From Anthostomella pinea (Eukaryota > Ascomycota > Sordariomycetes > Xylariales > Xylariaceae), in assembly GCA_963556695.1 (NCBI GenBank), contig CAUWAG010000004.1, positions 1,550,001 to 1,614,000 of the forward strand: a DNA stretch of 64,000 nucleotides, read 5' to 3'. Numbering within the stretch: the stretch's first letter is position 1; the number at the start of each line of letters is the position of its first letter. Positions 22,393 through 32,824 of this stretch are shown in pieces. The translations under genes and the position numbers were made by a program. The notes under the pieces are model-generated. The model searched no databases, was not told the DNA's origin, and saw only the letters and a program-made list of their open reading frames with translations.

Positions 22393-22602
22393 TGCTACAT
22401 CCATCCAACAACAAGATGCACTACTAGCGCTGGCGGTAACAATGCTTCGACGACCCCGATTTGGAACACAACTACTTCCGGTTCATCGAATGTTACATCG
22501 CCGCCGATGATTGCGACACCCAATGCCGGACCCAGAGAGACTGGATAGCCTGCCGCGGCCGCGGTGGCAATTGGACTGGTTGGCGTCATCGCGTCATTGT
22601 AG
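22393..22602 (+). pseudogene. 3' remnant of a GPI-anchored Ser/Thr-rich protein
   Basis: One frame encodes a Thr/Ser/Asn-rich segment (TSAGGNNASTTPIWNTTTSG), an in-frame TAG at 22546-22548, then a hydrophobic end (PAAAAVAIGLVGVIASL) before the final TAG at 22600. This is the usual C-terminus of a fungal GPI-anchored wall protein. The 5' part is replaced by the AT-rich block directly upstream, so only a relic remains. Confidence 0.45.
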
Positions 22603-23540
22603 GCAGTAACTTACGGGCTTCGTAGCTAAACACATCATGATGGGCTGTCCAAGGGGAGCAGTAAACGGACCACCTCTCCAAGCCAAACAGGGACGGGAGG
22701 TATCAGTCACATGGAGAGCCACGTGCTTTAGTCTTGATACTGGATTGAGTCATGCTATTTGCAGCTTCGTTCATGCTTATGCTCCGGCCGGTGTCCGGCG
22801 CCCACGGGCGAAGAACATGGCGGTCTGTCCGACCCGCCCTGCCGCTATCCTTCGCCGCTGCCGGCAGGGGCAAAAAGTTCCTGTCCTTAAATCCACCGCG
22901 ATTCCCTACCTTGCCTGATTAATCATGGCTCATGGCATCACTTCCGAACAGTCTGCGCGGGGGGTTTTGCATTATATTGGGTTTGCTTGGCCAACGTCGG
23001 TTTCGTTAGAAACCGGCAGTGCGGTAAATGATATAGACTGCATTCGTGTTCCGAGATAAGCCACAGTCGGAGATGAAGCAAGACTCGGAACAGCATGTGA
23101 GAAGTGATGGCCAGACCCCCTCCCCTGCACAGTACTGTACACTCTACGGTACTATGTACATAGGGGAAGTCGCAATATATCGAACTTGTTCGAGCACAGA
23201 CGACGACTTGGAATACCGTGCGGACAACAAGGGGAGCTTCTCCGCTGGCACTAGTGTGTAACATCTTGTTATTAATAGACAGACTGACAGGCATCGATGA
23301 AGCTCAAGGCCCAGGTAATGGCGGTTCTGGACGATCTTGTAGAGGCGACAAAGCCGCCAGGGGCTACTACCAGTAGTAATAAGAAGCTAGGAAGCACCTG
23401 CCACCATGACCTCTCGAACCAGGACAGCGGATATCACAGTTATTGTCGAGGTGTGTATATAACACGAAGGTCCATGGCTGTCCAAACCGATCCTCTTCCT
23501 GGAGGCGCTTCACCCTAGACGCGCAGAGAAACCCACGGAC

Positions 23541-23649
23541 CCGAATACATACGTCCCCGACCACAAGGGGCTGCTGAGGTAAGCCTGCAATATGCACATC
23601 CGAATACGTCCCCGACAACAAGGGTCTGCTGAGGTAAGCCTGCAATATG
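23541..23649. repeat. imperfect tandem duplication of about 52 bp
   Basis: Units 23541-23594 and 23600-23649 both run from CCGAATAC through a shared CGTCCCCGAC and CTGCTGAGGTAAGCCTGC to AATATG, with a few substitutions and a four-base length difference. Confidence 0.8.
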
Positions 23650-24090
23650 ACCAAGCCACAGGCTCTAAATCCCACGTAGCGTCATGACTCATGGGCATAT
23701 GGCACGATGCTGCATTGGTACATATCCGTGTGCCATCGTTTGAGGGTGTCCTTCCGCTTGGCAAGCCGTGAGTCCGGGACCGACCAGTTTCGCATGTACT
23801 ACCGGCTCGATTGGTTAACGAAAAGGATTCAATACCTAGACTCCCTTGTGACGGTGGCGCCCGAAGAAAGTACCGGGGGTCATCTGGCTACAATCAACGT
23901 CAGCAGACGGCTTATCAGTCCGTTCGGTGATGATTTGAGGAGCACTGAATCGTATAGTCACGCCGTACTCCCCGTCAAACTCACAACTGGCGACATTTAA
24001 CCAGTCATGCCGAAATTATCGGGATGCAGCCCGCCAACGTTGTCGGCACTCTTCCATGTATCTATATGAAGTTACTGGTGAGCCATTAGG

Positions 24091-24157
24091 GGGGTAAGCT
24101 GACAGGCCCAGGGGTAAGCTGACAGGCCCAGGGGTAAGCTGACAGGCCCAGGGGTAA
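24091..24157. repeat. 20-bp tandem repeat, 3.3 copies
   Basis: Three identical copies of GGGGTAAGCTGACAGGCCCA at 24091, 24111 and 24131, then a partial unit GGGGTAA. There is no coding context. Confidence 0.95.
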
Positions 24158-25283
24158 AACAACCCAGCATGGACTTAAGGTGCACGGCGCATAAAAAGTT
24201 CCGAGACTAATAATATACATCATATCGTACAAGGTACTCGATTGAGAGCCTTATAACGGCAGATTATGTAATTTTAGACCTTGGAATTGAACAAGATATG
24301 CGACAAGTTGGGTTTAAAAGGGGCTTTGTCAAGCCCTATGACGGACTCCGGTTACCGAGACGAACTTATTAGTCTTAGTACCGGTTTGAGGTTCAGCGGG
24401 CAACAGAAGCGGCTAGCTCATCTGTGTGATATCACATGTACAGCAAGAGACAAGGGAGCGAACGGACGAACGAACGGGAGCTGGAGCTGACAGGATTGGA
24501 ACTTGTTCCCTTATATATGTCTTTCTTCATCTTTCTGCCAGGATGACATGATCGCGATGGACTGTGCGAGGCTGGGGTGGGAGTAATCGACAGTTTTACT
24601 ACCAATTTTACGTTGAGTATGGTGAAGAATCTGCTGATCTTGAACATGGAGACCATGTCTAGACTGCTAACTACCTAGTTGTTCTTTTTACCGCCACGAT
24701 GACGTTGGCGAAGACTAGGTAGGTAGTAGTAGCTCGCTAAGCCCGGAGGTATAGAGAACTGATCGACCTCCCCAAGGAAACAACCTCACCTGTAGGAAGG
24801 AGCCTACAGGTTACCACAGAACTAGTACCGCTTGAAAATTTCTCGAAACCCTTGAACCTGGAATCCCAGCGCTTTCCGCATAATATCGATCTCTTGTTCC
24901 TGCGCGAACTTTGTTGCTATTCTCGTTCTTGTGAGCGTCATCTCGTGGCGAGATAGTCAATGGCGGCAACATGTTGCGACTCAGAGATTGAAGCATTCTC
25001 CTCGACGCTGAGGTATGGCAGCGGTTGGTCGCTACTGGCCAGTTGTCAACTATCTAGGTACACAGTCGCCTGTCTCAGGAGAGACTCGAATGTATAAAGG
25101 GAGGCAGCTTCGCATCTCAAAGTTGTGCTTTTCTTTTTCTCCACCACACTCACATTCCAAACACATTCGCATTCCAAACATTCAGACACTCCAAGATCAT
25201 TAGTACCTCATCTCTCTGCAATCTCGCTCATATTGCCTCAACCACACCAAGAAAACCCACTCGCATCACCCGACCTTACCAAA

Positions 25284-25618
25284 ATGCGTTTCTCCATCCT
25301 CGCCGTCCTCAGCCTCTCGGCTATTGCTACTGCCGGTACCATTGACACCCGGCGCTCCGACGATGCAGATGTCGCCGGTGTCCCACGAAACATACTCGAC
25401 GATTGGCACTCCCACCATGACGCGGCAGGGTTGGACCTCCAGTAAGTTGAAGCATGTGTTCTGGCAAGACATAGGGAAAACAAGCTAACCGTGTTACTTC
25501 TAGTGGTTATGTGTATGATACGGAGACTATTTGCAACGATAACTGTAGATTTGATGGAAAAGCCGGAACATGCACTTATCACAGTGAAACCGGGGGCTGG
25601 CAATGCAAAAATGAGTAA
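25284..25618 (+). CDS. small cysteine-rich secreted protein (effector-like)
   Basis: Two exons, 25284-25441 and 25504-25618, joined in phase 2 by a GTAAGT donor and TTCTAG acceptor, give 90 residues. Residues 1-18 are a clear signal peptide (MRFSILAVLSLSAIATAG). The mature protein is short and acidic, then has a compact C-terminal part with four Cys in the pattern C-x3-C-x8-C-x10-C, sufficient for two disulphides. No family is recognised. Small size, a secretion signal, even Cys count and location in a transposon-rich island are common traits of secreted fungal effectors, but that role is inference. Confidence 0.75.
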
Positions 25619-26128
25619 ACACTTGATCAATGGCGGTACCGCCCACGTCACTGAGTGGAGGACCCAGAGAAGGATAGTCAGCCCGGAAAGCATGGGGAGA
25701 ATCTGGCGGGGTTTGAGGATGGATTGGAACATGGACGCTGTTGGCCTACGGCGAGCAGGCCCCTCTACACTCGCTTAAGGTTTAGAATTCGCATACAATA
25801 TAGACACACTCGTTTTACCGCTATTACACCGACGCTGCACTCCCATATTTCGCCCATGGTGAACTGAACGGCTTGAACATGACAATACAGCACCGGGAGC
25901 GCAATGAAACTCACTTGCCTTTCGGGAGGTAGGTGGGAGCAACCGTCGACGTGTAGGTTTGGCGCGCCCCTTTTCCACTCTTCTCCGAGCCGTGATCAAG
26001 AACACTGGAAGGGTGAAGCCTAATAAGTCTACTCGCCTAGAAAGACGCTCGGTGATGAATTCTTTTGAATATATGTACACACATTGTGTTCAAGAGGCAG
26101 AGGGCTAGAATGATAGACAGCATGGAAG
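25619..26128. other. intergenic, no gene seen
   Basis: Flank between the cysteine-rich protein and the beta-lactamase-like relic. Confidence 0.4.
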
Positions 26129-27330
26129 GTGGCCTTCTCATTTGGACAGCTCGACGCGAACTCCACCGCGTTCTCGGTCGACGTCTACTCCCTCCACGAT
26201 GAGGAACCCATTTTCACGCACCACTCCACGCCCGAGCTTCTCGCCAGCTACAGTACTGATGGTGTCGCGGCCGTGGACTCCGACACCCTGTATGCCATCC
26301 GCAGAGAACCAAGCTCCACACGTGTCACGGCACTAGATACCAACCCCACAGCCCCACAGGTTAACCCCTATATATACCTCCTCCTGTCTCCTAGCTAGCT
26401 TCATAGTTTTCCTTCCTTCTTCACGTACATCAACAAAGACATTTCTGGAGTCACCAGCAGTCGAACTGTGACAACACGATCTATCGCAGGCTGACAGCCG
26501 CGGGCGACGAACCTTGTGCACCGGCCGATAACCGACTCTCTTCCAGAGCTCGGCGCCGAGAACCATGGCACCGGTTACGACGTTGATAGCCCTTCGTGGG
26601 ACTCCATTACGGTGGGGTCCCTGGCCGCTCAGATGGCGGGTATTGCGAGGGATGTGTTGAACTCGGCTGATTTATCCACGGTGCTGCCAAGTTTGGGGCT
26701 TTCCGACTAATGTGAAAGCAATCATACGACCTACTGCGACGCTGCCATGGGTTGGCTGCCATGCAATCGCACAGGTAAGCCATATACCCTATTCGTCTTC
26801 TCATATTGCTAGCAAGTTCCCAGACTTCTTCGCCGATTTCCTCACCCAGCACCCAATCCCCCTGCCTCTCCACAGCCCCATCTGTAGCAATGCCGCATAT
26901 CTATTCTTGGCTATGCCCTGGAGAACCCCACGGACCTTCTCCAAGACCATGAAGGTTCTGCAGCCGGAGTTTGACGACCGTCTCAACGAGCGGGCCGCCG
27001 GTAATACGAGCACCGCACAACCCAGGGTTGGTGTCCGACTTGGTCACGGCGGCATTCGTGCCGGCGCTGCAACCCGCGGCGAAGGCCGAAACCAGTGCGG
27101 CCTACACAGGGACGTACTCGGACGAAGCCACGAACTCTACCATGATTATCTTGGTTTTGGAAGACGACCCATACCGGGACTTATGTAGTTCGAAGTCGGT
27201 ATTCTTCCGCGCCGTTCTATCAAGATGTTCTTTCGCGCTACATGTTCCGTGTCGGGATATCAATGGCAGGCATACCCACGGCGACGACGGCGATGGTGGT
27301 AAGGACGATGACCCCAGCCAGGGGGACTGA
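26129..27330 (+). pseudogene. decayed beta-lactamase-related serine hydrolase
   Basis: Fragments in changing frames follow the order of the fungal beta-lactamase/transpeptidase-like family: an N-terminal FGQLDANSTAFSVDVYSLHD block with no upstream start exon; PITDSLPEL near 26520; a WDSITVGSLAAQMAGI block at 26607-26650; a NHTTYCDAAMGWLPCNRTG-like stretch in another frame at about 26720-26770; and a C-terminal FVPALQPAAKAETSAAYTGTY stretch near 27055-27115. Where relatives carry Ser-x-x-Lys, this copy reads SSTR, so the general-base Lys appears to be Arg. Several frameshifts, a missing start and shortened middle make this a pseudogene. Confidence 0.65.
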
Positions 27331-27690
27331 AGCGACTAGCTAGCAGTATTATTTTTACTTACACCAGCATTGACATTGACTGGGACAGCCGTGGTGTTTC
27401 AGCACGCGACCTCTACTGGCGGGCCGACATTCGAAAGCTCAGTAAATCGAGACGCAAGAACTTCGCTCCCACATCAGTTCGCCGATAGTTATGTCTACCC
27501 TGCTTCAAGAACTCAATGGACGAGGTGTGTTGGAACCCTACTTGCGATCGGGGCACGATGTGAGTACCGCAACCGTGTGCAGCTGGATGCTCTCTTGCGA
27601 GTGACATAGAATCAGCGTGGAGGGTTCTCGTGTGCGAATTTAAACGCTTGACAGTTTGACAGTTTGACGGACCAGACTAGATGCTGATAA
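27331..27690. other. intergenic, no gene seen
   Basis: Short gap between the hydrolase relic and the second LINE. Confidence 0.4.
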
Positions 27691-30381
27691 TTGTGGCACA
27701 CGCTTGGGTTGCGGTTGCCTTTTGAGGCACCCTCTCCGACGTTGATTGGCTGTGTAACTTTAGACTTGCGACGTAGCGGCTGCGTACCGCGTATGTACCA
27801 CGCTAGACAGCCCGATTTCAAGTCAGATGTGGAAAAGGCTACGACAGGTCTTGGCAAGTGCATCACGCGCAACGACAACTGGTATGGGCAGGGTAAGACG
27901 AGTCGAGTCGAGTCCGTCAATCCCGAGTGCCCGCCACATCTGCGCCGCAATGTGTCTGTGTCTGTAACTCAACACGATCGCATCATACCTGGCATCACTG
28001 GACCGAGTCCCATCGAAGGAGATGTATTGCGGCTGATACGAAGTCTGCCGAATCGCAAATCATCCGGTATCGACGTCATAGGCAACGAGTCGCTTAAGAT
28101 GGTAGGGGACAATGAAATCATCGCGCCTTCCCTCGAGAACCTCTTCAACGCTTGCATGGAAGCGAAGCTACCACCCCGACTATTTCAAGCATTCTCGGAC
28201 AATTGTATTCCTAAAGACTGGGAAGCCCGCCCGTGACCCCAAGTCTTATCGTCCTATTTCACTGTTGTCAACGGTGGGCAAAGTCCTGGAGAGATTGGTA
28301 CTTGAGCGACTCAAAAGCTGGCTCGACGTGGTGTCTGCTCAAAAACAAGATGTTGTGCCTTTGATGCAGCTTGGGGGTTTGTCTGGGACGTCTAGCACAG
28401 TGGCTTTGCAGACCTTGATGAGTTTTGTTCACACCGGCTGGGCTTCCAATGGTCACAAGAAGGTCAGCATCCTACGCCTCGACATTTCAAGCGCATTTCC
28501 TCGCGTTGACCGCGAAAGGCTCTTGAAAACGCTAGTTAATAAAGATGCCCCTGATTAGATCATCAAGTTTGTCTGGTCATTCTTGTGTGATCGCCAGCGC
28601 TGCGCTCGAAATCCCAGGTCATACGCCCGAGCCGTTTTTGAGAATGGTGGACTCCCCCAGGGCAGTTGCTTGTCACCTCTCCTGTTTCTGTTCCGCGCCC
28701 CTCATCGACAACGACAAAGCGAATATGCTACACGGTGGTGCTATTGTTCAGCTCCTTGCTTTCGTCGATGACACATATATCATAGTGCGGTCTGAAATCT
28801 ACGACACCGATTGCGCCAAACTAACTGCAGTACCCAATCTCCTCATGAGTTGGGCCAATGACAACAATGTGACGTTTGGTCCGCACAAATACACCTTGCC
28901 TCATTTCCGCGGGTTCGGCGAGACGGATCCCGCTCGTGCTCGCCCGGACATCAGAGAACTCCCGTGCGACGAGCAGCTCTTCGAGCACGACTATATAGAT
29001 ATCCTGGGAGTCAGGGTCGACGCCCGTCTGTCGTGGGTGGACCACATCGAGCTCATCATCACCAAGGTCAGCAAACAGGTAACTTACGACACTTGACTAC
29101 CATATCAGGACCGACTTGGGGCCGGACCTGCTTCAGACGCGCCAGCTCTACATGTCATACGTGCATAGTATCATGTCATGCGCATGTCCCGTCTGGGCTT
29201 ACCTGCCTGCCACCCGAGAGCACCATCGTCCATGGCCATATCAGACAAGACGTTCTAGGACGGCTGGACATTCTGCAGGGGCAGTGCCTGAACGAGATTT
29301 CTGACGCGTTGTGGGCTACTCCCAGAACCTTGTTGCTGAAAGAGCTGTTCATCGCGACACTCTCACACCATTTGCAGGTAAGCTGCGTCGCACACCAGGC
29401 CAAAGTCTACGATAACTACCCCCCAGGCACTTGAAACCCCGCCATCATCGGGCGAGAGCCCTCGATGGTGCTTCACTTTTGCGACATCACATGGAGCTGC
29501 TTACTTGAACGACGCGCACTGGAACTGCGGCAGGCAGGCGGCACAGGACCACATCTCCAAACATCCTGCCGATTGGCCACCGCCCAAGGACAGTCGAAAG
29601 CAGTTCCGCAACGCAATCGACCATGTGGCCAAAACCATACTTCATGATAGGCTCAATGTGATGTGGAAGGCATACAAGAGTCCCCCCAGAACAAAACCTG
29701 CCCCTGCCCAAGAAACGACAGGCCAAACAAAGCATGCCAGCAAGACTCATCGTCCACGGTGCCTGGCCCTCGATTCCCCTAAAAAGGGCCGCCACAATCT
29801 CACACTCTACAAAGGCCTCAACCGTGCTCAATCTTCTATATTGCTGCAGTGCAGGACGGGATGGATTGGACTCCGCCAGCATCTTGCATGGGCCACGTTG
29901 GAAGAGACGGGAAGTTGTCCCTTATGTCACCGGGGCCAGCATTGTGTTGAACACCTCTTCCTGCACTGTCAGGATGAAGCATTGGTCACCGCACGGAAGA
30001 AGCACTTCAAACATGTGCCGGAGTTTCGTCCACCGCGACTTGTCCACCATAATCAACTCCCGCCCGGTCGAGGCTGCTGATTTTGCCATCCTCAAATTGC
30101 GGCATCGACCAGTTTCGGCCCCTTGGCGCTCGCAGCGCAGCTGGAAGTGCGCCGCACCGGTCGCAACCAAGCGTGGTCACGAAGAAGTGGAACTGGATTC
30201 CGAAGAGGAATCGGAAGATGAGGGGGATGGGGACGGGGATGAGGCTGGGAAGAAGGCGAAGGAAGGCAAGAAGCAGAAGAAGAAGAAAAAGAAGGAGGAG
30301 GACAAGGGCCGGGAGAAATGGAAGTGGAAATATTCCACTTTGAGGATCAAGCGCAAAAAGCTCCCCGTGGTGGCTGGCTAG
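27691..30381 (+). mobile_element. second LINE (Tad-like), decayed reverse transcriptase
   Basis: Consecutive frames reproduce a fungal non-LTR reverse transcriptase in order: a SPIEGDVLRLIRSLPNRKSSG block at 28008-28070; PKSYRPISLLSTVGKVLERL at 28239; ILRLDISSAFPRVDRERLL at 28469; GGLPQGSCLSPLLFLF at 28646; and the catalytic FVDD at 28761-28772. It ends with a ConA-like Cys/His cluster, C-x2-C-x7-H-x4-H-x3-C, near 29916-29971. The frame changes at least four times, and the RNase H domain expected between the polymerase and the Cys/His cluster is not visible. The last frame ends in an unusual acidic then Lys-rich tail. No poly-A or simple-repeat 3' tail and no duplication were found, so the boundaries are approximate. 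Confidence 0.8.
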
Positions 30382-30559
30382 GTAGCTACACTCCCCGGCC
30401 AGAAGTCTCCGAGCCCACTTTTTAAGCAGCCCTCAACGCCTACACCCTCCAACTTTCAGCATTCACAACGCACCCATTTCTCACTGTAATAATATGGGGA
30501 AAAATTGTATTGTGTAGGTCATTTAATAGTGTGTGTACCAACCACCTACTCTTTTTACT

Positions 30560-31610
30560 GTGGTGATTCGGTTGCTGAGCGATTCGATGAGAACGCGTAC
30601 GTCCTTAGGATCGATCTCTGACCACGCCCTTTTAATTGACTCTCTGGCATATGCCTTATGGGTAATATTAGCCTTTAAATTAGCGAAACCAGGCTCGATT
30701 CTCTATATCTGCTTCTTTAGAAGTACCTAAACGTGCTCGATCGGGTTCAAATCAGGGCTGTGAATAGGCCAGTCAATCGTCCAGATGCCGTGCTCCTCTA
30801 GCCACTCTGGAGTGCCTCCAAATCGATGGATGTGAGTATTATATTGCATAAAAGGATCCCCAGCCTCGTAGAACAGAAGGAGCCCTTCCTCAAGGACATC
30901 TTGGTATGAAGCTAAAGATACTCCTCCGCGAGGAGCATCCTTATCGGGCTCGCAAAAAATGATTTTGCCTAGGCCACCTTCTCTGCCGTGTAACCAAATC
31001 AAAGCCCAACACATAATAGAGATACAGGTCTCCCATGGCTCTGAGGGTTCATAAGATCCTGCCTGTAATGTTCAGAAGAGAGGCGGATCACCCAATCACC
31101 CGGATTATCGGGTGAATTCTGGACCATGACTTCGTCTGAGAAGAGCGTTCGCATCAGCTCCTCCAGAGCCTCTGAAGAGTCGTATTTATTGCAAAAAGCG
31201 AGCCTCTCTCATGCGTTATCTTTCATAAGCTCGATCCGCTTCACTGCCTTCTATTTGCAAAGCCTATGAGCACGAAGAACGCGCTTAATAATGGTATAAG
31301 AATAGAGGACCCTGTTCTTCTTTTTGAGCTTTTTATAGGTAATTTTAGGGTATTTTGTGCTATTTTAACTAGCTGAGTTTCTTTATACTTGTTTAGAGTC
31401 TTTGTGGCTTCCTCTCGAGGTTGAGAGACCGTGGTGTTATGCTCTTTAATAGTGTTGATAATGTCGGTCACAATTTGAGGCCGATCCAGATGGAACGTGC
31501 TCGCGACATTGTCGCGCCTTGCGCCTGCCGCCCTGGCAGCCATAATAGCTGTACGAGCTTCGGAAGTAAATTCCTGGTTTGGCCCGCGATTTGTGGTCAG
31601 AATTGTACCA
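30560..31610 (-). mobile_element. dead Tc1/mariner DNA transposon
   Basis: Minus-strand frames show, in order: a helix-turn-helix start (EARTAIMAARAAGARRDNVAS) near 31575-31515; FSDEVMVQNSPDNPGDWVIR near 31140; then SYQDVLEEGLLLFYEAGDPF and WTIDWPIHSPDLNPIEHV ending at 30727. These are the hallmarks of a Tc1/mariner DDE transposase. The family motif with the second catalytic Asp (QDNAPIH-like) reads MQYNTHIH, so that Asp is Tyr. There are also stops and frame changes. Terminal inverted repeats were not found, so the ends are estimates. Confidence 0.75.
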
Positions 31611-32039
31611 ACTTTTTATAAATCCATTGTTTTGGTATTGAGTAAATAAAATATGAAAAAGGAAGGGGGTCGCGAGCGCATAGACACGTTCTGAAACTAG
31701 CGTGGTGGATGCTCGGAGACTTTTGGAGGGTCAGTGTAGCTAGCTGGCACCGGGCTTTCAACTTGTACGTACCTACTTACTTGACCTGCCTGGTCTGTCT
31801 GCGGATTAGCATCGTCAAATATCAGTCCGCGTTTCCCCCTTTACCCTCCTGGGTATGGAGCGATAAGAGACCCGTTATTGTGCACACGTCAACTGCATTG
31901 TCCTGTCTGTTGTATCTAGATACAGCTTTCAGCTACTTCTGGTTGCACCTGTAAGTCCCTTCCATCCCCATCCCCATCCCCATCCTACCCAACTGCGTCG
32001 CCGCGCGCTGATTCCGACTGACGCTCTGCTGAACATAAG

Positions 32040-32547
32040 TCCAGCCATCTGGTACGTCGGCCGTCTGCCCCGAGCTCCATCCAGGTATCTCCTCATCCTC
32101 CCGGTCCCCTCAATGCTGCCCCGGGTCCCAACTAACGTCATAGGCCGAAGCTCAGCCGTCTGGTATGTCAGTTGTCCCGCCCTCTGAACCTAGATCTTCC
32201 GCCGAGTTCCTCACGGCCTTCAGGTCCCTTGACTGACGCCCTGGGCGACGCTCAGCCGTCTGACATGTACGTCTACTTCCGGGCCTGGGCCCTTCCTTAC
32301 CTTTGTGCCTTCGTTCCCTGCTGTTGTGGGCTGGATCGCCCGACTGACGCTTCTAGGGTCATGTCCAGCCGTCTGGTATGTCTACCGAGCGATCTTGGTG
32401 TGCCTTGCCTGTCTCTGTCTTATCATCGCCATTGATTCATGGGCTAATGATGTTTGGATTCCGTCTAGATGTCTGATGAGTCGGTTTCCGTTTCCTGTAC
32501 TGCGCGTTGCTTGGCTAATATTTCTCAACCAAGTCCAGTCGTCTCCC
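32040..32547 (+). repeat. tandem array of about 105-bp modules carrying YCAG|CCRTCTG|GTAYGT
   Basis: CCATCTG at 32045, CCGTCTG at 32156, 32256 and 32369, and degraded forms at 32469 (ATGTCTG) and 32539 (TCGTCTC) recur about every 100-113 bases, apart from the last. The first four are preceded by a CTRAC 23-27 bases before a (T/C)(C/T)CAG acceptor. Three are followed at once by GTACGT or GTATGT; in the third copy GTACGT comes four bases later. Sequence between them is diverged and pyrimidine-rich. A CATCCC microsatellite lies just upstream (31962-31985). Confidence 0.6.
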
Positions 32548-32680
32548 GTGCGCAACTAGTTCCCCACGGTGTCTTCGTTTGTTATTGTTTTGCTAATTTG
32601 TCGTTAGCTAGCTACCCTCGGTCGCTATGGATTTTAGTATACTTGGCCAGTACCTTCCGCGTCGCCTTGTTGAGCTTGCC

Positions 32681-32824
32681 TCACAGCTTCCGGTTGATAC
32701 TGTCCAATGCCGGCCGAATCTTGGTGTCCTTGACGCTATCGGGAATGTTTTCGTTCTCGAGGTGGCTCTTCAGCTGTTGCGTAGAGGACGAGCCCTTCTT
32801 GGGGTCTGCCTTGGGAGGAGGCAT
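32681..32824 (-). other. 47-codon reading frame opposite the micro-exon region
   Basis: ATG at 32824 to TGA at 32681 encodes a hydrophilic, Lys-rich peptide beginning MPPPKADPKKGSSS and containing a KSHLENENIPDSVKDTKI stretch. The composition is protein-like, but there is no known family. It competes with a plus-strand frame over the same bases. Confidence 0.2.

Larger units (their letters stand above)
22603..25283. other. intergenic, two short tandem repeats
   Basis: No gene supported. It contains the duplicated segment at 23541-23649 and the 20-bp repeat at 24091-24157 (listed separately). The last 160 bases are CT/CA-rich, typical of a fungal leader before the small secreted protein. Confidence 0.4.

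Noticed and set aside
30440..31650. Terminal inverted repeats of the mariner element
   Set aside because: The two flanks show only weak AT-rich similarity; no convincing inverted pair or TA duplication was found.
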